Below are positions 36,153 to 47,791 of a DNA stretch of 64,000 bases, in pieces. The notes beneath the pieces were generated by a model. It worked only from the letters and a program-made list of their open reading frames with translations, was not told the DNA's origin and made no database searches. Origin of the DNA: Paramacrobiotus metropolitanus (taxonomy: Eukaryota > Tardigrada > Eutardigrada > Parachela > Macrobiotidae); assembly GCF_019649055.1 (NCBI RefSeq), contig NW_026570381.1:98501-162500 (forward strand), read 5' to 3'. The first letter of the stretch is position 1, and each line of letters starts with the position of its first letter. Position numbers and translations under genes: made by a program.

Positions 36153-37161
36153 TTAAGAAATGTCGACTGGGCGAACCATTCCTCCTTGGTCGGGTCGGAG
36201 TGGGCCCAGCCCGGCGTGCTTCTTCGGCCAGGTAACCAGCAGCGTCAGTGTTTGCTGACAGTACGTCTCTCCGTTGGACAGCACGACGTTCTCAGCGTGG
36301 GTCGACGAGGGTGTGGTGCTTTCGACGTGATCCTGGAAGCAGAACGCGTCGTTCAGGTAGTGACCGGGTGGGATACTGATGTAGTTGTTGTGATATTTCC
36401 AGATAAAGTGCTGCGCGGGATCCGGCTGGCACGGGAACTGCAGGGCGCAGGTGATGGTCACGGGGGTCCGCCAGGCGGCGGTCACGTTGGGCATAGGCTG
36501 GCGGAAGACCTGGCCGATGTTCCGCGGCTGCGGCAGCAGCAGATATTCCTTTATTTGGCTGCTGTCGGAAGCCCGAAAGCACTCAAATGTGCCGGCATCG
36601 GAGTATTTAACATCGTGCAGCTGCAGTATTCCCGCTTGGCCGTTGCGCTCATGGCTGTAGCGGCGCCCGTCCACGAGGGTTTGATTGATAAAAAGCAGCC
36701 GGCCGTTTATCCGCCAGACGATATCGTTCGTGTGGGGCTTCCCTTTGTAACTGTTCAGCGGACAGGGAAAGCTGACGGTATCGCCCACGAACGGCCGCTG
36801 TACCCGGGCCCAAGGGTCGGCCGCCGGGCGAGTGGCAGGTTCCGGCAGCTTGAGGAATGGATTGACTCGGGGGCTGCGATCATGGGGTCTGCTGGCCGCT
36901 TTTGCCGCGGCGCGGATGACTGCCATCAACACAAGGCTACACTTGTAGCAGTAAACACTCGAAATAGTAAATTCGCGTATTTTCTATGGTCGTACTTATG
37001 AGTGAAATTTCCGCACTTGCTGATGAATGAAGTTGTTAACGTGTTGATGTTGTCCGAGTTGCGACGGATTTCGTCATATTTCCTCGAGAAGGGCAGGCGA
37101 GGTACAGCGGCGAAACACTTATAACAGCCAGGAACAAGCCTAATACCAACTCTCGAGCCAT
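36153..37161 (-). CDS. secreted or membrane protein with two Ig-like domains
   Basis: Two-exon model: 37161-37106 encodes a hydrophobic N-terminus (MARELVLGLFLAVISVSP) and 36936-36153 the rest, phase 2 at both sides, 279 residues. A simpler start is ATG at 36926 without the leader. Ig domain 1 has SFPC, then DIVWRING, then the YSDAGTFEC tail motif. Ig domain 2 has TITC, FIWKYH and ETYC. No transmembrane helix follows, so secretion or N-terminal anchoring is likely. The linker after domain 1 (YLLLPQPRNIGQVFRQP) matches the C-terminus of the one-Ig protein at 48.7 kb, showing common descent. GC content is higher than in the flanks. Function is unknown; adhesion or recognition is a family-level guess. 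Confidence 0.75.
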
Positions 37162-37800
37162 GTTTGACTTTATAAGTCCACTACCAAGCGTTAAAATTGT
37201 ATATTACAGCATTTTCAAATAAACTGGCAGAATCTGCCCCTCGGTCGGTAGAAGCCAGCAATTTTTTGGTAAGTTTAATGATCACTGATCCAGGATTCGC
37301 AGCTTTTGAAATATGTAGAAGTGAAAAGTTGTACTTCTGTTCGGTGTGTGACAGTTGGTCGATTTCATTTTGCTACCAAGATATCGGAAACTGTACTGTA
37401 ATAATATTATATCACACGAACTGCATGTATTACGGTGTGGGTCATAAGTTGTAGCAATCATGTGACAGACTGGCAGCAGTACTCACTTCAAAAAATTACT
37501 TACCAAGCCATGGTCACCGGCGGTGACTCACCGCCTTTCCCCTCCGAAAAATTTCATTTTTTGTTTGAAAACAGTATATATTATGGGGATACTAGAAAAA
37601 ATAGTTCCATCGGCAATGATTCAGCGGGAGTGGCCAAAAATAAATTTCGAGGGTACCGGTATCCTGTATACTGAAAATGCATTACTTGCCATACCATTTC
37701 ACTTTCACCGTTGAAAATATTTTTTCTTACAATTAGCATGATGTTACCCGTCAACACTTGCCTCCTCACGTTTTTTTTTTAAATAACTTGCGTAGCAGTT
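37162..37800. other. intergenic, no gene supported
   Basis: Short frames only. This is the upstream flank of the two-Ig gene. No promoter motif is clear. Confidence 0.4.
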
Positions 37801-38486
37801 TAAGGGATTTGGCCCGGTACATAGCACCAAGTTCGTCTACATCCAGGGGAACTTTCGCTGTTGCGCGCTCCCAAACACTTTTTTTGCATTGCTTTATGGT
37901 ATTTTGTAGCCAGAAGAATTTTATACCTAGGTGAGAAAACCGTTTGCGCGCGCAACATCCGGCTACGAAGTTATGAGGGTATCAAAATTCCGAAAAGTTT
38001 AAATGCATTCAGGTGTACCAAAAGTCTCATTATGGACCGATCCCTTTCAAATTTGCGCGTAAATGTACATAACCATAAAGATGGTTTTCACATGGATCCA
38101 GACTTCTACGATTTTTTTCAAATTTTAAAATGAATTTTAAATTTTTTGAAATTCATTTTAAAATGTGAAAAACATGCTAGAACAGTAGATCCGTGTCAAA
38201 ACGATCTTCATGGTTATGTGCATTTACGTGCAAAGTTCGAAAGGGATCGGTCCATAATGAGACTTTTGGTACACCTGAATGCATTTAAACTTTTTGGGAT
38301 TTTGTTACCCTCATAACTCCGCAACCGGATGTTGCGCGCGAAAACGGATTTCACGCCTATGTACACCAATCATTGGGCTACACAATGTCAAAAAGCAACC
38401 CAAAAAAGTGTTTGAAAGTGCACGAAAGCGAATATTCCCGTCAATATACACGGTTTTTAGCGCTATGTACCGGGACAAATCCCTTA
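37801..38486. mobile_element. large foldback element with about 340-bp arms
   Basis: The left arm starts TAAGGGATTTGGCCCGGTAC and the right arm ends GTACCGGGACAAATCCCTTA, its inverted copy. Pairing continues inward through GCGCGCAACATCCGG and GTTTAAATGCATTCAGGTGT to an AT-rich centre near 38143. The inner arms are nearly identical while the outer halves have diverged. There is no coding content. It is a non-autonomous inverted-repeat element with relatives at 17841-18396 and 49880-50060. Confidence 0.85.
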
Positions 38487-39449
38487 AAATGTATATGTCA
38501 TAAATTAAAATTTTTATGTGAAGAGGAGGCCAAAATTGAACGCTAGTGCAAATTTTAATTTTGTTGAACTTTCTACGAGTATTTTAAGGGAAGCAGCTTG
38601 CTTAGGCTTCCACATTGCATGTTAACTTACGAAAGTGTATCGGTATCGCTACATTTCAAACGGTATATATACTTGTACACTCTGCCTCTTTCTTGATATC
38701 TTGTGTTCACTTCCTTTCACACGGCTGAGAAGACTATCGTTTTATAACATCAGTTTCTGTGATGTTATCAGATTTAATTGTTTTGCTCATCTCCCCGACT
38801 CACAATCGAAGCACCGGTGTTGACGGTGTTCAAAGTTCAAACAAGCCTACGCATGTGTAAACCAGTGTAAAGCTTGTCCGGTAATTTCTTACGAATCAAT
38901 ACAGCGAAATACACAAAATGCGAAATTTACGACGTAGTGTAGTGGCAATTGCCATAGGGCAAACTCAGCGCTAAATATGTGCTGTTTGTACCTTTACGTA
39001 GGAAATTACCGGACAAGCTTGTAACACATTGGGGTACAGTGACCCGGTACACAAACCGGTTTTCTGTACGAATGCTGAAGAAACTCAAACTTTCATGTAA
39101 ACAAAGTGGGCGTTGCCATTAGGATTTTGGTCATCTGGTCTATCGGTCGATTGAAAAGAATTGATTATCATCGTCAGTTTATTTCATAAAAAAACAACCA
39201 GAACTTAAAGTATTGCCGCTCTGAGTTCACGTATCAGAAAGCCGGCTTATTTTATTTTGGATTTCGTTGGTGCGGCCGTTGCGCTCAACGAACGCGTCAC
39301 CACTACCTAGTCAACGCTTTTTCAGGTTCGTCAAAGGAAGAGTAATGGCTACTGACAATGTTGACTTTCTCTCAATTCACTCCTCTCAATATTTATATAG
39401 AAAAAAAATTTGCAATTTTACAATTTATTCCATCTACATTTCCGGTACA
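38487..39449. other. intergenic, no gene supported
   Basis: The GTCCGGTAATTTC motif near 38876 has an inverted partner near 39000 (GAAATTACCGGAC), so a small worn inverted-repeat element may span about 38870-39015. No genes are seen. Confidence 0.4.
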
Positions 39450-40240
39450 TGTATCTGTCGTTAATGTGGGATCCGCGCCAGAAATGTACTTTAGAATCCT
39501 ACATTACTATTTTAGGCAGAGCTTACAGTAATTTTCTGCTAAATCGTAATAAATCATCGGATTAGTCATATAATAGTGTTTAGTCAAGCTTTTCCTTTCA
39601 TCTGATCATAGCCCATGTTTCTGGCTTTCCCATGGCATTGGTGCCCAGATGCGTCGCCAATAAGCGATTGTCTAATACAGGGTCGATCACATGTTATCCT
39701 GTAATTTTTCAGTGTAGGGCGTTATATAATCTGGTGTTTATCTCCTGATTCTCCTGTACGTTAAGTTCCTTGATGAGTTTGTGAAGTGGCTAAAATCGAT
39801 ACTATTCCTTGTCTACCACTTATGTTGCTGCTACAGGCTTAGGGTACGAGGCAAGCGACAACAACTCTTTCCCATCGCTTTAGTAAATTACATCACTTTC
39901 CCTGCTGCATCTTCACCGTGTGTAATGCGCACACGTGATACTTGATTTCAGCCGTTTCACGTCTAAACCGGTTTGCGGCTATAGTTGATTACGCGAACTG
40001 ATAAAGAATATAGAGAAGAGCACGGCAGGCGAGATTTTATCGCCGGCTCAGTAAGCGCTGATCAGTGATCACAACGATATCACGTGAGCGCCTGCACACG
40101 GGTAAGATGCAGCAGGGAAAGTGATGTAATTTACTAAAGCGATGGGAAAGAGTTGCCGCTTGCCTCGTACCCAATTTGAGGCAAAAAAATTAGCTAGTCC
40201 GGCTAGATTTCTTATGCCAACCAGTGTACCCGGCCTTAAG
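39450..40240. repeat. duplicated block A', partner of 31200-31700, interrupted by a MITE
   Basis: The block shows the same series of segments as block A, including TTAAGTTCCTTGATGAG and the CTAGTCCGGCTAG hairpin. A terminal-inverted-repeat element (39842-40172) splits it where block A is continuous, so that insertion came after the duplication. Confidence 0.65.
39842..40172. mobile_element. MITE with about 80-bp terminal inverted repeats
   Basis: The left end GGGTACGAGGCAAGCG and right end CGCTTGCCTCGTACCC are exact inverts. Pairing extends through AACTCTTTCCCATCGC and TAAATTACATCACTTTCCC. The total length is 331 bp with no coding content. The target-site duplication is unclear. Confidence 0.85.
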
Positions 40241-40429
40241 TTATTACGTACGTGGTAAGCAGATATTTTGTCAAGGCGACATATCATTATTGCGTGTCAT
40301 ATTTGCAAGTAAGTTTTTTCTTCAAGTTTCTCCTGCTCGATGATGTAAACACATTGCAAGGTGTGCAAAATTGTGCTTCTGAATTTTCATATGCGTCACG
40401 AACTGCGATGACATCCCGCATCCCGCAGC

Positions 40430-40660
40430 AGTTGCCCAAATTAATCAAATTCGGATAAAAATGCAGCAAGAAGCTGCTATCTGGCCGCAAGCATGTTTTG
40501 CGAATTCAGAAAGGATTTCTCCTTCTGCGGAAAACCGATTTCTTCGAGTCGGTGGTCTACGCGTGGAAAACTATGCGTCGAAGGCTGCGACGCATGTTGT
40601 CCACGTGACGATCACCGCATTCTTGAAGCGCGGTATATTCGTGTTTAAATTTTGACAGGA
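40430..40660 (+). pseudogene. decayed LRR-domain fragment, copy 2
   Basis: This segment is co-linear with the fragment at 31890-32280 (AATTAATCAAATTCGG, then AAGCTGCTATCTGGCCGC, then TTTGCGAATTCA). It corresponds to the LRR-type C-terminus of the 55-kb astacin gene. No open frame spans it, and it runs directly into the broken Ig copy. Confidence 0.55.
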
Positions 40661-40664
40661 AACG

Positions 40665-41035
40665 CTGTACGTACTACGTAGCTGCCGGTGGAGGACAACA
40701 CGGGAGAATCGTACCAATTTTGCCGCGCGGGCAACTTCCTCTTTCTCTTTGTCCTCCAAGTCACTCTGCGCTCCAGAGGAACCTGAAGCGCCTCTTCGCC
40801 CATCCGACCCCGTCGACAACTCCCAGAGCCGTGTCCTGCAGTGTTTCCTGTTGTTGTTGTTGCCTTTGATCAGCGAGGTCATCGCCGAGTTCGGCGAGTT
40901 CTGACACAATTTTGTCACGACGACGGGCTTTTACCCTTTGAAGTTCTTATTAGTTATCGGCGCAATTTTCATTCACCGTCGCACGGGTTACGCGTACCAC
41001 CATAAGTAACGTGCTGGAGTGTACATAAGAACTGT
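40665..41035 (+). pseudogene. decayed copy of the one-Ig gene's second exon
   Basis: The DNA matches 48540-48850 closely: GCTGCCGGTGGAGGACAACA, AAGTCACTCTGCGCTCC, CAGAGCCGTGTCCTGCAG and, past the stop, GTGCTGGAGTGTACAT. The match therefore includes the 3' flank, which indicates DNA-level duplication rather than retrocopying. The reading frame is lost. Confidence 0.8.
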
Positions 41036-41799
41036 AAGATCTATGTACTCGTTAGACAGCATGACCACCATCGCGCCCGTTCGTTGCCGAATGCCTGTTG
41101 CCAAATAGGTCCAAAATCACTGCTGTTTTTATTAGCAAGATTCAGACATGTTTCTCGGAAGCTGGTATACGGCCAGTGCAGCGCGCTATCGCCGTGGGTT
41201 ATGATCCATAGAAGTAAAAACGGGTTTTTGAAAAACGGAGCTGTGCAGCGCGGTATCTTGTACAATGAAACCTGTGACACTCGCGTAAATTGAACACCCG
41301 CGCAAGCTGAACGCTTGTACTGGAACCGGCGCGTCTCGTAGACTGTAAAAGTTCTTCTGTACATTGAACAAGCGTCTAGATTGAACGATTTTTTAGGAAC
41401 CGGAGGTTTTCAATGCACGCAGGTTTTACTGCATACGTGCCGTACAGCTGCTTTGGCCATTCGGAGCTCAGATAGGCCCGAATTGTGGTGACACACGCTA
41501 CTAGCCCTTATCTACAGCGCATTATGCACGAAAAACCTACACAGACTTGGGAAAATATCAAAATTTCTGAACCCAACAACTGCCGTTTTGTTAGACTGCG
41601 TACAACCGAAATTCTTTGGGAAAACTGTTCCTTAGTACCTTTCTCAATTCTGGATAAATTTTAGGTATCTGCTGCCTTTCAGGTCCTTGTACAACACGTT
41701 TTACTAGCTGCATGCATTGCTTTTCTCACGGTCGTAAACGCTTTTGATCTTTTTTTTAATCAGTTTGAATGCTATTATGCGAGATTATCAGATTAAAAT

Positions 41800-42174
41800 T
41801 TACTCATTTTTCGTAGTCGAGGTAACCGAATTATCACGTGAATGGAGCGTGTGCCGGCTTTGCCAGTCGATATCAGTCAGCTGGTTTGTTAATTTAACAG
41901 TCCGACGAAAAGAAAACGTTGACACGTTGATACGAGTTGCTATCACTGGATCAATCAATGGTACGCGTACTTGTGAGCGGTGAGCGTACATAAAGAAAAT
42001 GAAAGATTTCAAATTTATAGCAGCAAGTGCAGTCGCGCCAATGTAAGTGCTGTAATCCACGAGCAACAGTTTTCTTTCCCCGCACCAAACATTCTCCGGA
42101 TTCCACGGCACGATAGCGGTGTGAAAATGAATACAGATACAGTTTACTGAAGCAAAGAAATATTCTGCGTACAT
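41800..42174 (-). pseudogene. possible GPCR fragment (TM3-like)
   Basis: The segment NVWCGERKLLLVDYS followed by TYIGATALAAINLKSFIFF has the Trp-x-Cys and helix pattern of rhodopsin-family TM3, but NLKSF replaces the DRY motif. No other helices are found. It is weak evidence for an old receptor remnant. Confidence 0.2.
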
Positions 42175-42289
42175 TGTAATAATACCTCAATTATCGAATT
42201 ATAACCTTCCCGTGCAGTCTCATCTTTATCGTAATTAAAGCTGCTCTCTGAAGAGAGTTCGAAAATTATAAACTACTACAGATATTTTC

Positions 42290-42480
42290 CCGCTGCGAGC
42301 CTGCAAGTATGTTTGCCGAATTCAAAATGTGTTTTTGTGGCAAACCGATTCCTTCGCCGCATTGTAGTCTATGTGACGACCATAGCACTCTTGGAGTGTG
42401 GCACGTTGGCGGAACTGAATAATCGAGTTATCATCAAGGTTCCGTGGCAGTCACCACTCTTCTAGCTCTGTATTTGGTAG
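42290..42480 (+). pseudogene. decayed LRR-domain fragment, copy 3
   Basis: Nearly the same stretch as in copies 1 and 2: GCGAGCCTGCAAGTATGTTTG, GGCAAACCGATTCCTTCG and TTCCGTGGCAG. It most resembles copy 1 at 32.0 kb. It ends just before the hAT element's left terminus. Confidence 0.65.
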
Positions 42481-42532
42481 TACTCTGTATTACTCTGTAT
42501 TTGTATCTGTAGTACTCTGAATTTTGTAGGCT

Positions 42533-45500
42533 TGAAATCACGCTTTCACTATTTCACATTTCACTTTTGATTGCACTTTCATTTCATAATCACGCGGACC
42601 CTCGCGTGAAATGTGAAAGTGAAATGAAATGAAATGTCAAATGCGTGAAACAGTGAAATAGGGAAACCGCATGAAACGCGGATCCACGAAATGAAACGAT
42701 GAAACGGAACAGCAATGACAAACAGCGAAGTTTCAAAATATTTACAAAATACGAACTAGTAATGATAGTAACAATGCCGACATAAGATCGGGCTGCGCTG
42801 ACTGCTGATTTTGAGTATGTTTAGTACTTCAGGGCTCACCGCCCGCATCTGCTAGCTGCACTATGCCCGTGCACATCGGCGTAATCTGTGTAGAATTTAC
42901 TGATTCGTGTTTCGCAATCCAAAGGTGTTCTCCTAGTTTTAACATTTGAACCGTGAATTGTTTCGATTTTCTTTGTCTTTTGTAAGTGAAAGACGCGATC
43001 AAGGTGTAGTAAGGTTATCAATATGGCAGAAGAAGAAGAGGAGGACAGTTATGCAAAAGGTAAACTAAGACTTTTTAATGTTAAAATCTTGCATGCTTAA
43101 TGTCTGTTGATAAATCCTACAGCAGGAGCACCAGATCCAAAACACCGACTGAAAGAATTTGATGAGTTTACAAAAGGGCACCATCAAATACAAAAAGACT
43201 AATGGGTACGAAGTCTTCTGCAAGCACTGTGACAAAGAGCAGAAAAACCCCAATCGCGGTTGTCGTTCGGTGATGCTGAAACATTTGTCCATGTGCAACG
43301 CCAAACTGCTGAGTCACGCGGAACAGCACACAAAACACTTGTGGAAATTCGGTCTAAGCGTAAGAACGAATCCGCAATTGTCGATTCTGCAAAGAAGCCG
43401 AAATCAGCCGTATAACCTCTAAGGAGCTTTCTGGATGGTGACTTGACGGCTGACCAGAAAGAACCGTTTGAGCGGATTCTCCTAAAAATGCTGGCTGAAA
43501 ATAATCTTGCCTTAAGTTTTTTCAATTTTCGTACTTTTATGCGAATCATGTCACTTCTGCGACCAGGAATCCCTACTCGAACTATACCGCATCGTCAATG
43601 CTTGTCCGTAACTGTGTTGCCTCGAGAAGCTGCCAGGCTTAGTACTGCCGCCAAGAAGAAGCTAGAGATCACTAAACCAGCAATGACGTTGTCTATGGAT
43701 TCGTTTAAGAATGTCCGGAAAGAAAACGTACTTGGTAAGTGAAACAACCACCGTAGTAAGTAAAATCTGATACGTAAGAAACTATAAGACCTTCTATAAT
43801 AAGTAACTATTTACTTGACTGCCTGTTATTGAACAGTTATTTGCTCCACGTGTGTTGATTTTCCAGGTTTTACTTTCCTGTACCGCACGGAAGGCAAGAT
43901 TACAGTGACACTGTTGTCAACAGGGAACGTCAGGGACAAAACCTATACTGCTGAAGACGTAGTGGAGTATGTGAAAGCGGCAAAAGATTTGTTATACAAG
44001 GAGTTTGGTGTTGGAGCTGCGTATCTGGTTTGCGATTCTACTGGTGCCCACATTAAGGCCAGAAAATTGCTTAAGAACGAGTTTCCATCGATGCTTAGTT
44101 TGCCTTGTTATGCGCACCAGTTCAACTTGTGGACCACAAATGTATTGCACCTGCCGTTTCTACCTCCCGCGTGCAAATCTGCACTGGCCATTGTTACGGA
44201 CTTTGACCGGAAAACGATTCTCCTGGGAAAGCTGCGCAAATTTGCGAAGCAGATGTACCCTAATCGACAGCACACTTCCCTTGAAAGGCCTACCGAAACC
44301 CGCTGGTACTCGTTTGCAAAGTGTTTTCGCTCCATTCTCGATTCGAAATTGGTATTAAAGGTAAAATCGGCCTACTGTCTGTTCATAATACGTACATAAT
44401 CAGCACACCAGTAATCATTTAGCTGCTACTTATAAATTGACTAGTTACAACCATTTACTGTTACGTAATTACCGGACGTTATGTAACTACAACTTCTACA
44501 TAACTGCTGTAATTTACCTTCGGTTTAACGGCGTTTGAATAGCTGCGTGTTTTTGTTTCAGAGAGTGTTAGAAGAGAACGATTTCGTTGATAAACTATCG
44601 CTTCCAGTTCGTGTGGACATAGAGAGTTCGTCCTTTTGGAAAGGCTTGGAAAATGTCTTGTCTATTTTGGACCCGCTGGTACAAGCGCAAGCTATTTCCG
44701 AGAGCAACAGTTGCACGTTGTGTGATGTGATGTTGGCGGTAAAAAATCTGTACGATAAGTTCGAGCAGTTGGATCCGAGCGGTTATCTGTTAGAAAAGTT
44801 GGAAAGTAGATGGAAGCGTTTTTTTGACGTACGCCTGATGATTTTGGCGGTAGCGCTCCACCCAGGCCACAGCCTAAGCAGTCTACAGTACGACCCTGTA
44901 AAAATCAACTGGCACATTGTCAAGCAGCGGACGACAGATCTTCATAAGGAAATGTTTCCGAAGTCCAAGCACTCAATCACTGGAAATTCTGTGGTGGCAT
45001 TTATGAATAAAGGTACGAAATTAAAGCATCGCGGGGACGGGGACTTTGCAGCCGGCTCAAAAGGCTACTTAATTATAAATTTTGAAACAGAAATACTTCT
45101 AGCAGTGTTGTCTGATTGAAGCTGGTATACGTAGCGTTCATAACAATTTGCATGTTGCCTAACAGCGGATAACGCCACTGAGTTTTCAGCTAATGAGATG
45201 TTGCAAATGCGGCTTTTGTTTCCCTCGTCTAAAAAGAGTTACATTTTGCAGAATCTCTGTTTGACGAAATTGTATCGGAAGCTGATCACCGATCCTTTTG
45301 GCTACTAGCTGCGTCGGTGTATCCAGCACTTTCTGAGATTGGCCTTGCCTTACACGAACTGTGTCCCCACGCTGTTGATATCGAACGCATTAGGAGTATG
45401 ATGCGAAGTGTTGCCACGAGGCCTCGTAACCGTTTGCTTGATGAAAAAGCGCGGGATTTGGTTGCTGTCAAACTGCATGTTATTCGTGAACGTGAGTCTG

Positions 45501-45840
45501 AAAAGAAACGGGAACAAAATACGCAGCAGTCTGAAGCGGAAGTTGAGGACGACGAAGAAGTTGTGGAGATTGTCGATTCATCGATTTCATTAGATTCAGA
45601 TGGTACTCAAGAAACCGGCTGTGTGGATGTTGAGATTAGTTTTTCGGATCTAGTGTTCAGTTACGACCAGATGCAAGAAAGTGATGAAGCTGTCGCGTCA
45701 GAACTGAGCGGTGCTTATAATCTTTCTGAAAGACATTTTGGGCTATTTAAAATGAATGTGTTTTACGAAATGAATAAAAACTGCGTTGGGTAATTTCTGC
45801 ATTTCACATTTCATTTCATTTCACTTCATTTCACAGACGG
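42533..45840 (+). mobile_element. hAT-family DNA transposon
   Basis: A hAT transposase gene (43023-45793) is enclosed by ends rich in TTTCACATTTCATTTC-type sequence. The right end at about 45796-45835 reads inverted against 42605-42650 (GTGAAATGAAATGAAATGT). The left end also has its own internal inverted repeat. Exact termini and an 8-bp target duplication could not be fixed by eye. Confidence 0.7.
43023..45793 (+). pseudogene. hAT transposase with BED zinc finger, spliced, damaged
   Basis: Exons I can phase are one ending at 43734, then 43867-44360, 44562-45012 and 45252-45793. A short first exon at 43023-43059 is likely. A BED finger (FCKHCDKEQ, then MLKHLSMC) lies near 43210-43300. The RNase-H-like core follows with LVCDSTGAHI, LPCYAHQFNL and TETRWYSF. 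The C-terminal dimerisation segment has SFWLLAASVYPALSEIGL. Between the BED finger and the core there is a frame change and an in-frame TAA (43413), so this copy is probably inactive. The splice structure is otherwise fully consistent. An AATAAA overlaps the last codons at about 45772. Confidence 0.8.
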
Positions 45841-46555
45841 GTTTAAGCCTCGTGAATTTCAACCCTAGGCCGCAAAAATACAATGAGAATGCAAATCTAG
45901 CAATTTTCATGAACAGCAAGCTGCAACAATGGTCTGCATTTAGATATTTACATCGTTTTTTACAACGGAATACGTACAAAAAAGGCCACTTATTGGTTGG
46001 CGTAGCATTGTATACGCTCGGTTGACATCTCGGTAAGACGGCACCAGAAGGTTGGAATTTCTGGTAGGAAAATCATTGGAGAAGTTAGGAAGTTATTTAG
46101 GCCATAAACAATATTACCGAAGAAACCCGCGATTGCAACTGTGTTCACTTCTTAATGCTAAGAAAATAGGAGCGAAACCTCCAGTGTCGTTTTACTATCG
46201 CTCCAGGCCTTACTAACTTCTTATTTTTTATTAATTCTGCCCGGTAATTTTACTTTTTGTAGCGGTCGCTAAATTGCAATTTAGCGCTGCAATAGGAAAC
46301 CCGTTCCGCAAAACGTAAATTCTTACGGAATAGTGTGTGTCTGCCGTTGAGTCGTTCAGTGCATCTGCCTTTTTGACGGGCATTTTTGATTTTTCATAAC
46401 TGTTTAAAGTCTTATTTGTGCTAATGTGACGGGTAAATGCTCGCAGTAATATGTAGGCAGCCAAGTTTTTTTTATAAAATTAGGTTGCTGTAGCGAGCGC
46501 AACGACACTTCGCGCTTGTCATATTAGATGGCTATAGAGTCTATAGTAAATGTTG
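45841..46555. other. intergenic, no gene supported
   Basis: Short frames only between the hAT element and the next MITE. Confidence 0.45.
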
Positions 46556-47110
46556 TACTGTATTCGCTCGCACATCTTGAACCACAGAGTGTGTGTACGG
46601 GAAAAACGCGCATTCAATATACACACTCTAACCGGGCCAAATGCGCGATTCGCGATTTGATAAATTTCTGATGTCTTTGCAACATCTGCTGTGGAGAACT
46701 TCTTGAATATTAAAAAAAGTTAGAGCTCTAAGAATTTTTAACCATGTTTATGCTCGAAAGCAGCCATTAACATACAGCTTTGCCGTAAGCACGAGTTACA
46801 AACTGATTTGTTGTGGTTTTTGGGGTGCCCCTGGAGGGGGAGGGGTACGTTCAGCGTCAATATTCTTGATGGCGATGAACCACAGACAATGCGAGCTTTC
46901 AGCTACAGAACCTTTTTTTCCAGAGTGAACTGTCATTTAAATGAAAAGTCTTGATTTATTGGATAAATTCACAAGAAGAACTGTTCATCTTGAAACCAAA
47001 TGAGCAATATTTCGTAGTCGTGCATTTTGCCCGGTTAGAGTGTGTATATTGAATGCGTGTTTTTCCCGTACACACACTCTGTGGTTCAAGATGTGCGAGC
47101 GAATACAGTA
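46556..47110. mobile_element. MITE with about 90-bp terminal inverted repeats
   Basis: The left end TACTGTATTCGCTCGCACAT is repeated inverted at the right end (GTGCGAGCGAATACAGTA). Pairing continues through CCACAGAGTGTGTGTACGGG and ACACACTCTAACCGGG. The interior has no coding content. A possible 3-bp TTG target duplication flanks it. Confidence 0.85.
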
Positions 47111-47396
47111 TTGGTAAATGAAATGTCTCTTTATCACACTTTTGAACATACCACCAAAGAACGATGCACCTCACATAAAAGGTCGTTGTGAATAGCATAA
47201 TCCACAGGTGCACGCGCCAGTCATGCGCATTCACGCGCGCGTTGTTCGTTTTTACGGCTGGCAATTTGCCTGCTGACTAACGTATAACATAAATGCAAGT
47301 ACTGTACTGCCTACTGGCACTCGGCACTCGGAGAAATTTTTTTATTATGAGCAGTACGGTACTGTAGCCAGTTTAAAGTAAGGCCGATTTCGTAAT

Positions 47397-47439
47397 ATGC
47401 AGACAGCTCACTACTGGTCCAGTAGTGAGCTGTCTGCAT
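47397..47439. repeat. perfect 43-bp hairpin with one-base centre
   Basis: Arms of 21 bases (ATGCAGACAGCTCACTACTGG) are exact inverts around one T. It lies immediately before the segment shared with 32.6 kb. Confidence 0.9.
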
Positions 47440-47670
47440 GCATCTGTAACTGCATACCGTATAATTTTATGTAAGTTGTGAAGGCGGTCGTACAACCCAA
47501 CCGCGTAGGCGGCGTAGGAGCACTTTCTCCGAGTGTAGGATGCAAGTTGGTTTTGCAGGGACATTATAGTTTAACGCCCGAAAAACTGCTGCATCGTTGT
47601 CGCTAAGAGGCTGTGATGCTGTGCGGTTATTAGGTCTCTAACTCGTGAGAGTCTTAACCGACGAGCACCG
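47430..47670. repeat. duplicated flank, partner of 32570-32760 and 35505-35580
   Basis: Segments such as CCGTATAATTTTATG, GTGTAGGATGCAAG and TTGTCGCTAAGAGGCTGTGA recur in order at 32.6 kb and 35.5 kb. The region is the presumed 5' flank of the one-Ig gene. Confidence 0.55.
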
Positions 47671-47791
47671 TTTTACTCAGTTGCACAGTTCCGTAATTTC
47701 GATAACTCAGTTGTCTTATTTAAGCATATTTCAAGAATTCAAACGATAATACAAATACCGCAATTAATATTTTGGTACAGGGTGAGCAACG

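Noticed and set aside
36186-37001. A 271-residue plus-strand frame
   Set aside because: It is the antisense shadow of the GC-rich two-Ig exon and has no domain logic.
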